Source of the DNA: Cystobacter ferrugineus
GTDB lineage: Bacteria; Myxococcota; Myxococcia; Myxococcales; Myxococcaceae
Assembly: GCF_001887355.1 (NCBI RefSeq)
Contig: NZ_MPIN01000010.1
Coordinates: 347,674-407,144 of the forward strand
Direction of reading: 5' to 3'
Length of the DNA stretch: 59,471 nt
Position 1 is the stretch's first letter, and every line of letters starts with the position of its first letter. This document shows, one piece after another, positions 15,578 to 24,775 of this stretch. The notes under the pieces are model-generated. The model saw nothing but the letters and a program-made list of their open reading frames with translations, had not been told where the DNA came from and did no database searches. The position numbers and the translations under genes were made by a program.

Positions 15578-17782
15578 ATGAGTCCCATCATCACAGGCCT
15601 GCTGCTCACCGTCGGAGTCTCCGTCTTCGTCATGACCATGGCCGGGCGCATTGGCGCCCTGCTGGCGATGAAGCCGGAGAACCGGTTGGATCGCATTCCC
15701 CAGCGCGCGCTCGCGCTCCTGAAATTCGGCCTCGGACAGAAGCGCATGGTGGACCCGGAGGAGCGCACCGCGGGTCTCATGCACGTGTTCATCTTCGCGG
15801 CCTTCATGGTGCTGGCGCTGCGCACCATCATGATGTTCGTGATGGGCTTCTCCGAGACGGCGCTCGAGGTGCTCACCAACCTCCAGGCGCCGTTCTGGGC
15901 GGAGCATCCGGGCCTGCTGCTCGTCTACAAGCTCTACCTGCTGGCCAAGGACGGGGTGGCGGCGCTGGCGGTGCTGGGCTCGGCCTACTTCGTGTGGCTG
16001 CGCGGCAGCGTGAAGCCGGACCGGCTCAGCCCCTCGTGGGAGGCGTTCCTCATCCTGGGCTTCATCACCGGCCTGATGGTGACGGAGTTCATGTTCGGCG
16101 GCAGCCACATGGTGCCGCGCGAGCAGACGATGCCGCTGGCCACGGGCAACTTCGTGTGGTGGGAGCCCGTCACGAGCGTGTTCGGCATGGTGATGCGCCC
16201 CATGGGCTACCCGGTGGCCCACGCGCTGGGCCTGGCGGGCTTCTGGATCCACCTGGCCATCATCCTCGCGTTCCTCAACTTCCTGCCCGTGGGCAAGCAC
16301 TTCCACGTCATCACGGGCCTGCCCAACGTCTTCTTCCAGCGCCTGGCGCCCAAGGATGATCCGCGCACCACCCAGAGCGCGAAGCTGTCCACGCCCAACC
16401 TGGAGAAGGAGGAGTTCGGCGCCGCGACGATCAAGGACCTGACGTGGAAGCAGGGCCTGGACTTGTACTCGTGCACCGAGTGCGGCCGCTGCCAGACGCA
16501 CTGCCCCACGTACATCACCGGCAAGCCCCTCACGCACAAGGGCGTGAACCAGGACCTGAAGCACTGGGTGTGGGACCACCAGATGTGGGTGGAGGAGGGC
16601 CGGGGCCCGTCGGGCATCGTGGAGCCCCTGCCGGAGATCATCGGCAGCGCGCTCAAGGCGGAGACGGTGTGGGCGTGCACGAGCTGCGGCTGGTGCGAGA
16701 CGGCGTGCCCGGTGTTCATCGAGAACGTGCCGCGGCTCATCGACATGCGCCGCTACCAGGTGCAGGTGAAGGCGGAGTTCCCGCCGGAAATCCAGCGCGT
16801 GTTCGAGGGCATGGAGCGCCAGGGCAACCCCTGGGGCCTCGGGCAGGACCGGCGCGACGAGTGGGCGGAGGACCTGGCGCTGCCCACGTGGGGTGATGGC
16901 GGCGGCCCGTACGAGTACCTCTTCTTCGTGGGGTGCGCGGGCAGCTACGACGACAAGCAGAAGAAGGTGAGCCGGGCGCTGGTGAAGATCCTGCGCGAGG
17001 CGGGGGTGAGCTTCGCCACGCTGAGCAAGCAGGAGATGTGCAACGGGGACTCGGCGCGCCGCATGGGCAACGAGTACCTGTACCAGACGCTGGCCAAGAC
17101 GAACGTGGAGACGTGGAACGCCATGGGCGTCAAGGCGGTCATCACCCAGTGCCCGCACTGCTTCAACACCATCAAGAACGAGTACCCGGAGTTCGGCGGC
17201 GAGTACCAGGTCATCAACCACACGCAGCTCATCAACCAGCTTCTCAAGGAGAAGCGCATCAAGCTGTCCCAGGTGATGAACCAGAAGCTCACCTACCACG
17301 ACCCCTGCTACCTGGGCCGGCACAACGGCGTGTACGACGCGCCGCGCGAGGTGCTCCAGGCGATTCCGGGCCTGGAGGTGGTGGAGATGCAGCGCAGCAA
17401 GCGCGAGGGCTTCTGCTGCGGCGCGGGTGGCGGGCGCATGTGGATGGAGGAGCACATCGGCACGCGCATCAACCACAACCGCGTCAACGAGGTGGCCCTC
17501 ACGCTCAAGCACGCCGAGGACCCGAGCACGCCGTACCCGGACGCCACGGACAAGAAGAAGCCGGGCATGGTGGGCGACTACAAGGAGCCGGGAGGCAAGG
17601 GCGTGGTGGCGGTGGCCTGCCCGTTCTGCTCGACGATGCTCAACGACGCGGTGAACGACACGGGCCGCGAGCAGAGCATCAAGGTGAAGGACATCACCGA
17701 GCTGGTCGCCGACGCCATGGAGGTCCGCCAGGGCGCGGGCACCGTGGCCCCGGGCAGCGCGGTGAGCGCCAAGCCGGAGTGA
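15578..17782 (+). CDS. Membrane Fe-S oxidoreductase (EtfD/HdrDE-like quinone reductase)
   Basis: 734 aa. The N-terminal ~270 residues contain about six membrane helices resembling the cytochrome-b-like gamma subunit of respiratory nitrate reductase and HdrE. Two 4Fe-4S ferredoxin motifs follow (CTECGRCQTHCP and CTSCGWCETACP, residues ~305-375), then two CCG-type cysteine-rich domains (FFVGCAGSYDD..CNGD..CPHCF and YHDPCYLGRHN..GFCCGAGGGR..CPFCST). This is the layout of EtfD-type proteins that pass electrons from electron-transfer flavoprotein (beta-oxidation) to menaquinone. The ATG at 15578 is chosen because the membrane domain starts there. No etfAB is in the window, so the donor is inferred. 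A strong hairpin follows the gene. Confidence 0.88.
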   Translation: MSPIITGLLLTVGVSVFVMTMAGRIGALLAMKPENRLDRIPQRALALLKFGLGQKRMVDPEERTAGLMHVFIFAAFMVLALRTIMMFVMGFSETALEVLTNLQAPFWAEHPGLLLVYKLYLLAKDGVAALAVLGSAYFVWLRGSVKPDRLSPSWEAFLILGFITGLMVTEFMFGGSHMVPREQTMPLATGNFVWWEPVTSVFGMVMRPMGYPVAHALGLAGFWIHLAIILAFLNFLPVGKHFHVITGLPNVFFQRLAPKDDPRTTQSAKLSTPNLEKEEFGAATIKDLTWKQGLDLYSCTECGRCQTHCPTYITGKPLTHKGVNQDLKHWVWDHQMWVEEGRGPSGIVEPLPEIIGSALKAETVWACTSCGWCETACPVFIENVPRLIDMRRYQVQVKAEFPPEIQRVFEGMERQGNPWGLGQDRRDEWAEDLALPTWGDGGGPYEYLFFVGCAGSYDDKQKKVSRALVKILREAGVSFATLSKQEMCNGDSARRMGNEYLYQTLAKTNVETWNAMGVKAVITQCPHCFNTIKNEYPEFGGEYQVINHTQLINQLLKEKRIKLSQVMNQKLTYHDPCYLGRHNGVYDAPREVLQAIPGLEVVEMQRSKREGFCCGAGGGRMWMEEHIGTRINHNRVNEVALTLKHAEDPSTPYPDATDKKKPGMVGDYKEPGGKGVVAVACPFCSTMLNDAVNDTGREQSIKVKDITELVADAMEVRQGAGTVAPGSAVSAKPE

Positions 17783-17823
17783 AGCCGGGAGCCGGGCCAC
17801 GCGGCCCGGCCGACCCGTGAGAG

Positions 17824-17862
17824 AAGGCCCGGGAGACCCCAAGCCGTGGGTCCCCGGGCCTT
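17824..17862. terminator. Bidirectional hairpin between convergent genes
   Basis: AAGGCCCGGG..ACCC pairs with GGGT..CCCGGGCCTT across a short loop, between the oxidoreductase stop (17782) and the convergent lipoprotein stop (17878). Suits a shared terminator for both strands. Confidence 0.7.
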
Positions 17863-17877
17863 CGTGCGTCCGGGGGA

Positions 17878-18855
17878 CTACGTGCCGCCGTAGGAGGGCT
17901 CGAGCGCGATCGGCACCACGAGAGAGCCCGCGCCAGAGGTGGCGGTGCTGATGCGGTAGATGTTGTTGTCGCTACCCGCGTTGGACAGGAAGGTCACCTC
18001 GGTGTTGCCGCGCCAGCTCGGCCAAGTATCCACCGCACCGGCATCATCCCCTGAATGTTTGGTGAGCTGCGTCACGTTGTAGAGACTCTGGCTGTCCAGT
18101 TGACCCACGAAGATATGGGGGCCGTTGGTCGTCTGGCCATCGAAGGCCACGCGCGACCCATCCGGGGACACCACGGCGCGCGACACCACCGACGTCGCCC
18201 CCGTGGTACCCAGGCTGCTGGTGATGGGATTGGCGACGCCCGTCGACAGGTTCACCTTGAGCAGCGTGTCCAACGGGTTGGCGGTGAAGCCCGCCGCCAC
18301 GAGCACGTTGCGGCCATCCGGGAAGAAGGACGCCGCGCCATAGACGCGGGTGCCACTGAGGATGATCTGGAAGCCCGAGCCGTCAACGTTCACCTTCGCC
18401 AGGGACGAGGTGTTGTTCTTCGTCAGGGTGAAGACGATCGTCTCCCCCGTGGGGCTGATGGTGGGGTAGTGGAAGTTGGAGCAGCCCGAGCAGGAGGTGC
18501 TCGTGCTGGAGACGACCGTGGAAGCCTGACCCGTGCCCGTGGTGGGCACCGTGCGGATCTCCCACGTCGAGCCCGAGCGGTACACGAACGCCGCGAGCAG
18601 GCCGCTGCGCGACACGGTGGGCTCGTACGCCCCGCCCTGGGTGGTCAACCGCAGCGGAAAGCTGGCGTTGCCGTCCTCATCCACCGCGTACACGTTGCGG
18701 CCATCCTTGTCGTTGCGCACGAAGACGAAGCCACTGCTGAAGGCTCCGCCGCCGCCGCCACCACCACCGCCCCCGAAATCGATATCCAGCGGCTCGCACG
18801 CCGCCGCCAGCCCGGCCATCGCGGCCAGTCCAAGAATCCGTACCAACGCCTTCAT
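17878..18855 (-). CDS. TolB-like beta-propeller lipoprotein
   Basis: 325 aa from the ATG that gives a clean lipoprotein signal (MKALVRILGLAAMAGLAAAC). A poly-Gly linker follows the lipid-attached Cys region. The remainder consists of PD40/TolB-type blades: FVRNDKDGRNVYAVDEDGNA, YEPTVSRSGLLAAFVY, YPTISPTGETIVFTLT, ASFFPDGRNVLVAAG and RAVVSPDGSRVAFDG, i.e. five to six repeats. The ten-residue Gly run is probably a flexible tether that places the propeller away from the membrane. Likely an outer-membrane-linked binding protein; ligand unknown. It is monocistronic, with the archaemetzincin-like gene 133 nt upstream. Confidence 0.83.
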   Translation of the reverse strand: MKALVRILGLAAMAGLAAACEPLDIDFGGGGGGGGGGAFSSGFVFVRNDKDGRNVYAVDEDGNASFPLRLTTQGGAYEPTVSRSGLLAAFVYRSGSTWEIRTVPTTGTGQASTVVSSTSTSCSGCSNFHYPTISPTGETIVFTLTKNNTSSLAKVNVDGSGFQIILSGTRVYGAASFFPDGRNVLVAAGFTANPLDTLLKVNLSTGVANPITSSLGTTGATSVVSRAVVSPDGSRVAFDGQTTNGPHIFVGQLDSQSLYNVTQLTKHSGDDAGAVDTWPSWRGNTEVTFLSNAGSDNNIYRISTATSGAGSLVVPIALEPSYGGT

Positions 18856-18988
18856 TCGCCATGCTCCCGTGTCGTCCGGCCCGAGGCACGGCGCTCCACG
18901 GGATGCCCGGGAACGCTCGCGCGCGCGAGGGACGCCCCCCGCGCGGCGCGCATTCAATCACGGACGACTCGGACGGGCGCGGCGCGGG

Positions 18989-19522
18989 TCAGCGGGAGAT
19001 CTTATTGAACTCGTTGCGGCAGTTGTTGCAGGGCGACATGTGCTTGCGGTCGCAGTCCTGGGGCGTCTGGGCGAAGAACATCACGCACCGCGCGTCCTCG
19101 CAGTAGGACAGCCCCAGCAGGTGCCCCGCCAGATGGATGGCCTCCACCTGCACGCGGCGCTTGAGCTGCTCGCCCTCGACGCCCTGGCGCAGCCGCGACA
19201 CACTCAACACCGCGCTCTTGGACTCCCGGTCCGCCTCGCCCAGCACGAAGGGCGAGTCCGGCACGAACAGGTCCACGTCCGTGACGCCCATCACCATGGC
19301 GTGGCCCGGCTCCATCAACGTCACCAGCCGCCGCATGATGGCGTTGCAGTGGTACTGCGCCCGGTCCTTGTTGAAGGCGTAGGTGGGCGTGGACAGGGCC
19401 GCCTTGCTCACGACAACCCGCAGACCCAGTTGCAACGCGAGGGGCTCCTCCAAGTCCCGCAGGAGTACCGGTGGCGGATTGCCCACGGGCACCAGCAGGA
19501 GGGCCTTCTGCGGCATCGCCAT
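18989..19522 (-). CDS. Archaemetzincin-like protein lacking catalytic residues
   Basis: 177 aa, the usual archaemetzincin length. The family signature is HExxHxxGxxHC-x4-CxM-x17-CxxC. Here the region reads AIHLAGHLLGLSYCEDARCVM and ends SPCNNC: both first His and the Gly are kept, but the catalytic Glu is Leu and the third zinc-binding His is Tyr, while all four structural-zinc Cys remain. The earlier beta-strand text (DVDLFVPDSPFVLGEADRES, KSAVLSVSRLRQ) matches the fold. So the structural zinc site should form but peptidase activity is doubtful. It could be a binding pseudo-protease. Cytosolic; no signal peptide. The substitutions come from reading single codons, so a sequencing error cannot be excluded, but two independent changes make that less likely. 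Confidence 0.82.
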   Translation of the reverse strand: MAMPQKALLLVPVGNPPPVLLRDLEEPLALQLGLRVVVSKAALSTPTYAFNKDRAQYHCNAIMRRLVTLMEPGHAMVMGVTDVDLFVPDSPFVLGEADRESKSAVLSVSRLRQGVEGEQLKRRVQVEAIHLAGHLLGLSYCEDARCVMFFAQTPQDCDRKHMSPCNNCRNEFNKISR

Positions 19523-19590
19523 CTGCTCACCGTCCTTGAGGCTCAGGGGAGCGCGGCGGGCTGCGCCACCCGGATTGGGAACAAGGGTGA

Positions 19591-19661
19591 CTGGGGCGCA
19601 AGGATTCGAACCTTGATAATCAGATTCAAAGTCTGACGTCCTGCCATTAGACGACGCCCCA
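19591..19661 (-). tRNA. tRNA-Gln (UUG)
   Basis: Minus strand: acceptor TGGGGCG pairs with CGCCCCA (7 bp); D-arm, anticodon stem CAGA/TCTG with loop CTTTGAA (anticodon TTG), and T-arm AAGGTTCGAATCCTT are all present. CCA is not encoded. Lies between the archaemetzincin-like gene and truB. Confidence 0.95.
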
Positions 19662-19820
19662 GCAAGATCGCATCACTACAGCTCGCCATCGGATTGTAGG
19701 CCATCCAGTCCCATCCGGAAACAATTCTCTCGCGGGGTTGACTGAATGACAGCGGGGGGGCCGGACGGGTAGGAGGTTGGCACCCCGCCCCTTACGTCCT
19801 CCCGAGGAGCCCCCCACCCC

Positions 19821-20720
19821 ATGAAGCCCGGCATCTATCTGGCCCATAAACCGGTGGGCGTCACCAGTTTTTCCCTCGTGCGGGCCTTCATGGGGGAAGT
19901 GGAGGCCGCGGGCCTCACGCGCAAGCAGCTCCCCGTGTGCCATGGGGGCACGTTGGACCCGTTCGCCGAGGGGCTCCTGCTGCTGCTCGCCGGCCCCGCC
20001 ACGCACCTCATGGACGGGCTGCACGCCCTGCCCAAGACGTACGAGGCCGAGGTCGTCTGGGGCGTGGAGACGGACACCGGGGACGGGCTCGGCCAGCCCA
20101 CCCCGCTCGGCTCCACCGCCCACCTCACCCCCGCCGCCCTGGACGCCGCGCTCGCTCCCTTCCTCGGTTGGAGCGACCAGGTGCCGCCCGCCACCAGCGC
20201 CAAGAAGGTGGGGGGCGAGCCCGCCTACAAGAAGGCCCACCGGGGCGAGGCCGTGGAGCTGCCCCCCTCGCGCGTCTACCTGCACGAGGCGCGCTGGCTC
20301 GCGCATGACCTGCCCCACCGCAGCCACCTGCGCCTCACCTGCCGCGGGGGCTACTACGTGCGCTCCCTCGCGAGAGACCTCGGCCGGGCGCTCGGGTGTG
20401 GCGCGCACCTGTCCCGGCTGCGCCGCACCGCCATCGGCCCCTGGGAGGATCCCGGCCCCAACGGCCGCGTCGCCCTGCACGGCCCGGCGCTCCTGCCCTG
20501 GTACCCCTCGCGCGCCATCGCCGGCGACGAGGTGAATGCCCTCAAGCACGGGCGCACCATACCCCGGGGCGAACTCCGGCTTCCCGAGTGGTCCCTCCCT
20601 CCGGGCTTCCCGCCACCCGAGCCGCTCGTGCGGGCCCTGCAACGCGGGCGCTTCGTCGCGCTGCTGCGCGAACAGGACGGCGCCCTCCAGGTGCACACCC
20701 ACCTGTGGGCCGGACTCTGA
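19821..20720 (+). CDS. truB: tRNA pseudouridine-55 synthase TruB
   Basis: 299 aa. Motif I HGGTLDPFAEGLLLLL carries the catalytic Asp (~residue 46), and the following GPATHLMDGLHALPKTYEAEVVWG and GRGGYYVRSLARDLG-type region (CRGGYYVRSLARDLGRAL) are diagnostic of TruB. It makes the universal pseudouridine in the tRNA T-loop. Slightly unusual: it starts with KPGIYLAHKPVGVTSF, close to the standard GILLLDKPxGxTS, with IYLAHKP replacing LLDKP. The gene is not in the usual nusA-infB-rbfA-rpsO cluster here but next to a tRNA gene. Its stop is only 3 nt from the convergent regulator's stop. Confidence 0.93.
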   Translation: MKPGIYLAHKPVGVTSFSLVRAFMGEVEAAGLTRKQLPVCHGGTLDPFAEGLLLLLAGPATHLMDGLHALPKTYEAEVVWGVETDTGDGLGQPTPLGSTAHLTPAALDAALAPFLGWSDQVPPATSAKKVGGEPAYKKAHRGEAVELPPSRVYLHEARWLAHDLPHRSHLRLTCRGGYYVRSLARDLGRALGCGAHLSRLRRTAIGPWEDPGPNGRVALHGPALLPWYPSRAIAGDEVNALKHGRTIPRGELRLPEWSLPPGFPPPEPLVRALQRGRFVALLREQDGALQVHTHLWAGL

Positions 20721-20723
20721 CGC

Positions 20724-23700
20724 TCACGCCGCGGGCGGCCCGCCCGAGAGCAGGGCCTCCGCCTGACGCACGAGCCCCGCGCACCCCAGCGCCGCGAAGC
20801 CCTCCCGCGCCTGACGCAGACAGCTCTCACGCTCCCGCGAGCCCAGCTCCAGGACGCGGCCCAGCTCCAGCCAGGCGAGCGCCTCGTCCAGGGGCATGCC
20901 CAGCTCCCGTGCCCGCCGCGCACTGCGCTTCAACGCCTGGCGCGCCCGCCACGCGCGGCCCGCCAGCCAGTGCATCCGCCCCTCGCACCGCAGCGCCATG
21001 GGCCCCGCCAGGGGGAACCGGTTCGAGAACGACGACAGCCGCTCGCAGGCCGCCCGCGCCTCCGCCGCCACCGCCGGGGCGGGCTGGCCCGACACCCGCT
21101 CGCGCTCCCACAACGTCAGGTACGTGCGCGCCGCGCCCTCGTAGCCATGGCCCTCGGTGAAGAGCATCGGTGGATAGCGCCGCGCGAGCACCATCACCTG
21201 ATCCGCCTCGTCCCGCGCCGCCTCCCACTCCCCCCGCTCCAGCGCGGCCACCGCCAGCAGCCCCCGGGTGATGATGTGCGAGAGCGGATCGTGCTTGCCC
21301 TCGAGCAGCGCCGCCGACTCGCGCAGCAACACCCGCGCCTCGTCCCCCCGGTCCAGCACGAGCAGGCTGCGCGCCATGGTGTACATGCTCCACACCATGT
21401 GCTGGAAATGCCCCCGCTTGCGCGCCGTCTCTCGCAGGCGCGCGAAGCGCTCCAAGGCCTGCTCGAAGTGCCCCGTGAAGAAGTCCACGTGCCCGAGCAA
21501 CACCTCCGTCAGCTCGAACTCGCCCTGGTTGCCCAGCAGCAGCAACGTCCCCTGCGCCTCGCTCGCCTTGAGCGCGGCGCGCGGCCAGCGCGCGAAGCTC
21601 GCGTGGTACATCGACTCGGAGATGAGGCCGAAGGCCATGGCGCTCGGGTCATCCAGCGCCCGGTCCTCCTGCTGCGCCCGGCGGAAGTACGCACGCGCCA
21701 GCGCGTCGAGCCGCGCGAAGCCCGCGATGGAGCCGAGCTGCCCGTACAACCGCAGCACCTTCTCGTCCCGCCCCGCGCGCTCGGCCAGGTTGGTGGACAG
21801 GAGCGCCGTGGCCATCATCCGGAACGCGTCGTAGCGCCAGTAGTAGCACTCGGCGAGCCGCAACGCGGAGAGCGCCGCGTCCCCCAGCCGCTCGCGCGCC
21901 TGCCGGTCCTCCACCCGCCGCCAGCGCTGGGGCACCATCAGGTGCAGCACCTGCCGCGCCGCCTGCGCCAACAGGAAGCGCCACCACCCCCGCTCCGTGT
22001 TCGGCAGGGGCTCGCCCAGCTCCTCCAACGAGCGCTGGCAGTGGACGATGCAGCCATCGAAGTCGGACAGGCCGTGCAGGGCCTCGGCCAGCAGCCGCTC
22101 CCAGCGCGCGCGCCGCACCGCGTCCAGGCGCACGCCCCTGTCCCGTCCGCGCCGTACCTCCAATTCCAGCGCCCGGTTCAGGTAGCCACACGCCTCCGCG
22201 TTCGAGCCCGCCGCGAGCGCGTGCCGGGCCGCCTTCTCCAGGTACTCGAACGTCCACACGTCGTCCTGGGCCTGCTCCCAATGGTGCGCCAGCACCGGGT
22301 AGAGCGAGGGCGATACCCCGCCCCACACATCCTGCGCCTCCAGCGCGAGCGCCGCCGCGCGGTGCAGCGCGCGCCCCCGCCCGGGGGAGATGCCCTCGTA
22401 GGAGAACTCGCGCAGCTTGTCGTGCACGAAGCGCAGCCGTCCGTTGCCCGCGTCCTCCAGCACGTGCCGCGCGCGCAGCTCCTCCAGCGCCTCCAGCTCC
22501 TGCAGGTCCTCCAGTCCAGCCGCCGCCGCCAGGATGTCCGAGTCCAGCTCGCGGCCGAGCACCGCCGCCACCTCCAACAGCCGGCGCGCCTCGGTGCCCA
22601 GGCCATCCAGGCGCCGGCACACCAGGTCGTGCAGCGAACCCGGCAGGGGCAGGGCCTCGTGCAACCGCGCCAGCGCGTCGTCCCGGGCGGCCACCTGCCA
22701 CTGGCCCAAGGCATCGCGATACAACAGCCGCTCGTCGATCGCCGTGCGCAGGTACTCCGCCACGAAGAAGGGATTGCCCGCCGAGCGCGTGGTGAGGAAG
22801 TTGACGAAGGAGGCCGGAGGCGAGGCCATCGACAGCATGTCCTCCACCATGCACGCCACCACCGGGGCGTCGAACTGGCCCAGCACCCGGTGCTCCATCC
22901 CCGGCGACTCGATCAACACGCGCAGCGCCGTGCCCAGCTCCTCGGTGCGGTAGGTGCCCATCACCAGCATGGACGCACCTCGCAGGAAGCCCTCGCGCAG
23001 GAAGTCCAGCGCGCCCAGCGACAGCTCATCGGCCCACTGCAGGTCATCCATCACCAGCAGCACGGGATCCTTCTCGCAGAAGGCCGCGAGCGTCCCGGCG
23101 AGGCAGCGCATGAGGCGCTCGCGCGCGGCCTGGGGCGGCAACCGCGGAGGCTCGGGCCACGCGTCCTGTCCGGGCAGCTCCGCCAGCGCGGGCTCATAGA
23201 GGGCGAGCACCTTGCCCCGCTCGCCCAGCAGGTGCTCCGTCTCGTGCAGGCCCCGCTGCCGGCACTCGTCGGCGATGGCCTGGAGCAGGGGCTTGAAGGC
23301 ATGCAGCGGCTCACCATGGCGGGACTCGCCCCCCGCTCCACCCGACAGCGGAAGACAGCCTCCGGTGACGACCCGGAAGGCGCGCCGGCTGGCGAGCACC
23401 GCACACTCCATCACCAACCGCGTCTTGCCCGCGCCACTCTCCCCGCCGATGAACAGACACCCGCCCTGCTGCTCCCGGACCCGCTCCAGCCGGGCCTCCA
23501 GTTCCTCGAGCAGTCCGAGGCGGCCCACGAACTCCGGCCGGTACAGGTAGGGCCGCGGAGCCGGCGGAGCGTCCTCGGACAGCGCCCCGGAGCACAGCCC
23601 GACGAGCACCGCGCCCACGTCCGCCACGTAGCCGATGCGCTCGCGCGGCACCTTCGCCAGCATGCGCAACACCAGCGCATCCAGCTCCGGCGGCACCCCG

Positions 23701-24560
23701 TGCACCCAGCGCGAGGGCGCGTGGGGCGTCTCCTTCAGGTGCCGCCGCAACACCTCCCAGCCCATGCCGGAGAAGGGCGGCTGGCCCACCACCAGCTCAT
23801 GCAGGATGCAACCGAGTGAATAGAGATCCGCCCGCGCATCCACCAGCCCGCCCTTGATCTGCTCGGGGGCCATGTAGATGTACGAGCCCTCCATGCTGCC
23901 GGACACGTCGAGCGACTCGCGGCTGAGCGGCCCACCGAAGTTGGAGGCCAGACCGAAGTCCACCAGCACCGGTGTGCCGTCCGGACGGATGACGATGTTG
24001 TCCGGCTTGAGATCCCGGTGCACGAGCCCCTCGCCATGAAGGAAGGCGAGCGAGGAGCACAGGCGGCGCACCAGGGAGAGCACCTCGTCCAGACGCCCCT
24101 GGGCGGCGGGCCTCCGCTGATCCTCCGGGGGCGGCCCGTAGGACTGGAACACCATCCGCCCTTCCCCGGACGTCAGGGGCGCGGGGGCGGAGACGGCCTG
24201 GGTAGGAACTTCCTGGGTCATGCGCGCATCGCGCCGCCACAGCACGTCGATGAAGCGGCGCAGGGTCATGCCCTCCAGCAGCTCCATGGCGTACCAGGGC
24301 AGCCCGTCCTGCACGCCCTCGGCGAGCACGCGCACCACGCCCGGGTGCTGGATGCGGCGCAGCGCGTGGATCTCCCGGCGGATGCCCCGGAGCATCGCCA
24401 CCTCGGGCACGCGCACCGTCTTGAGGGCCACCAGCTCGCCGGTCTCCTCGTGACGCGCGCGATACACCACGCCCATGCCTCCCGCGCTCAGCCTGCCCAG
24501 AAGGCAATAGGGGCCAATCCTCCCCTGCTCTTCTTCCTGCTGGAGCGCCGCGGCCGACAT
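20724..24560 (-). CDS. Ser/Thr protein kinase fused to AAA ATPase and TPR-like region
   Basis: 1278 aa. Kinase domain ~15-320: glycine loop GRLSAGGMGVVYRA, Lys47 in VALKTV, HRDLKPDN and DFGLAS, with an acidic activation segment and the MAPEQ element, so it should be active. Around residue 370-390 is a P-loop (FIGGESGAGKTRL), with Walker-B-like LLVMDDLQWADELSLGALDF; a winged/helical ATPase lid follows. The last ~600 residues are helical repeats rich in Ala/Leu/Arg, TPR-like. This is the PknK-type regulator layout: a kinase coupled to a signal-transduction ATPase. Start at 24560 is chosen as the Met just before the kinase domain; its ribosome-binding site is weak, and upstream in-frame codons have no homology. 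Divergent from the TonB operon. Confidence 0.9.
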   Translation of the reverse strand: MSAAALQQEEEQGRIGPYCLLGRLSAGGMGVVYRARHEETGELVALKTVRVPEVAMLRGIRREIHALRRIQHPGVVRVLAEGVQDGLPWYAMELLEGMTLRRFIDVLWRRDARMTQEVPTQAVSAPAPLTSGEGRMVFQSYGPPPEDQRRPAAQGRLDEVLSLVRRLCSSLAFLHGEGLVHRDLKPDNIVIRPDGTPVLVDFGLASNFGGPLSRESLDVSGSMEGSYIYMAPEQIKGGLVDARADLYSLGCILHELVVGQPPFSGMGWEVLRRHLKETPHAPSRWVHGVPPELDALVLRMLAKVPRERIGYVADVGAVLVGLCSGALSEDAPPAPRPYLYRPEFVGRLGLLEELEARLERVREQQGGCLFIGGESGAGKTRLVMECAVLASRRAFRVVTGGCLPLSGGAGGESRHGEPLHAFKPLLQAIADECRQRGLHETEHLLGERGKVLALYEPALAELPGQDAWPEPPRLPPQAARERLMRCLAGTLAAFCEKDPVLLVMDDLQWADELSLGALDFLREGFLRGASMLVMGTYRTEELGTALRVLIESPGMEHRVLGQFDAPVVACMVEDMLSMASPPASFVNFLTTRSAGNPFFVAEYLRTAIDERLLYRDALGQWQVAARDDALARLHEALPLPGSLHDLVCRRLDGLGTEARRLLEVAAVLGRELDSDILAAAAGLEDLQELEALEELRARHVLEDAGNGRLRFVHDKLREFSYEGISPGRGRALHRAAALALEAQDVWGGVSPSLYPVLAHHWEQAQDDVWTFEYLEKAARHALAAGSNAEACGYLNRALELEVRRGRDRGVRLDAVRRARWERLLAEALHGLSDFDGCIVHCQRSLEELGEPLPNTERGWWRFLLAQAARQVLHLMVPQRWRRVEDRQARERLGDAALSALRLAECYYWRYDAFRMMATALLSTNLAERAGRDEKVLRLYGQLGSIAGFARLDALARAYFRRAQQEDRALDDPSAMAFGLISESMYHASFARWPRAALKASEAQGTLLLLGNQGEFELTEVLLGHVDFFTGHFEQALERFARLRETARKRGHFQHMVWSMYTMARSLLVLDRGDEARVLLRESAALLEGKHDPLSHIITRGLLAVAALERGEWEAARDEADQVMVLARRYPPMLFTEGHGYEGAARTYLTLWERERVSGQPAPAVAAEARAACERLSSFSNRFPLAGPMALRCEGRMHWLAGRAWRARQALKRSARRARELGMPLDEALAWLELGRVLELGSRERESCLRQAREGFAALGCAGLVRQAEALLSGGPPAA

Positions 24561-24775
24561 GGTAGGCGCAAGACTCGCACGGTTCGGTCCAGGGCACCAA
24601 GAACACGCCCCCCCGTGGAGCCGCCCGTTCGGCTGGCTGCCCCGAAGTGCGATTGACCACAGGACGCGAGAAGTCATCTCGACGCCCCGCGTGACGCTTC
24701 CGTCACGCACCGAGCCACGAAATGTCACGCCGTGGGTACAGGGTCGCAACAAGGCCTCGCTATACGACGCTCGTC

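Noticed and set aside
21000..24700. Very long plus-strand open frames inside the kinase/ATPase gene
   Set aside because: Antisense shadows caused by GC3 bias; the minus-strand protein has all kinase and ATPase motifs.
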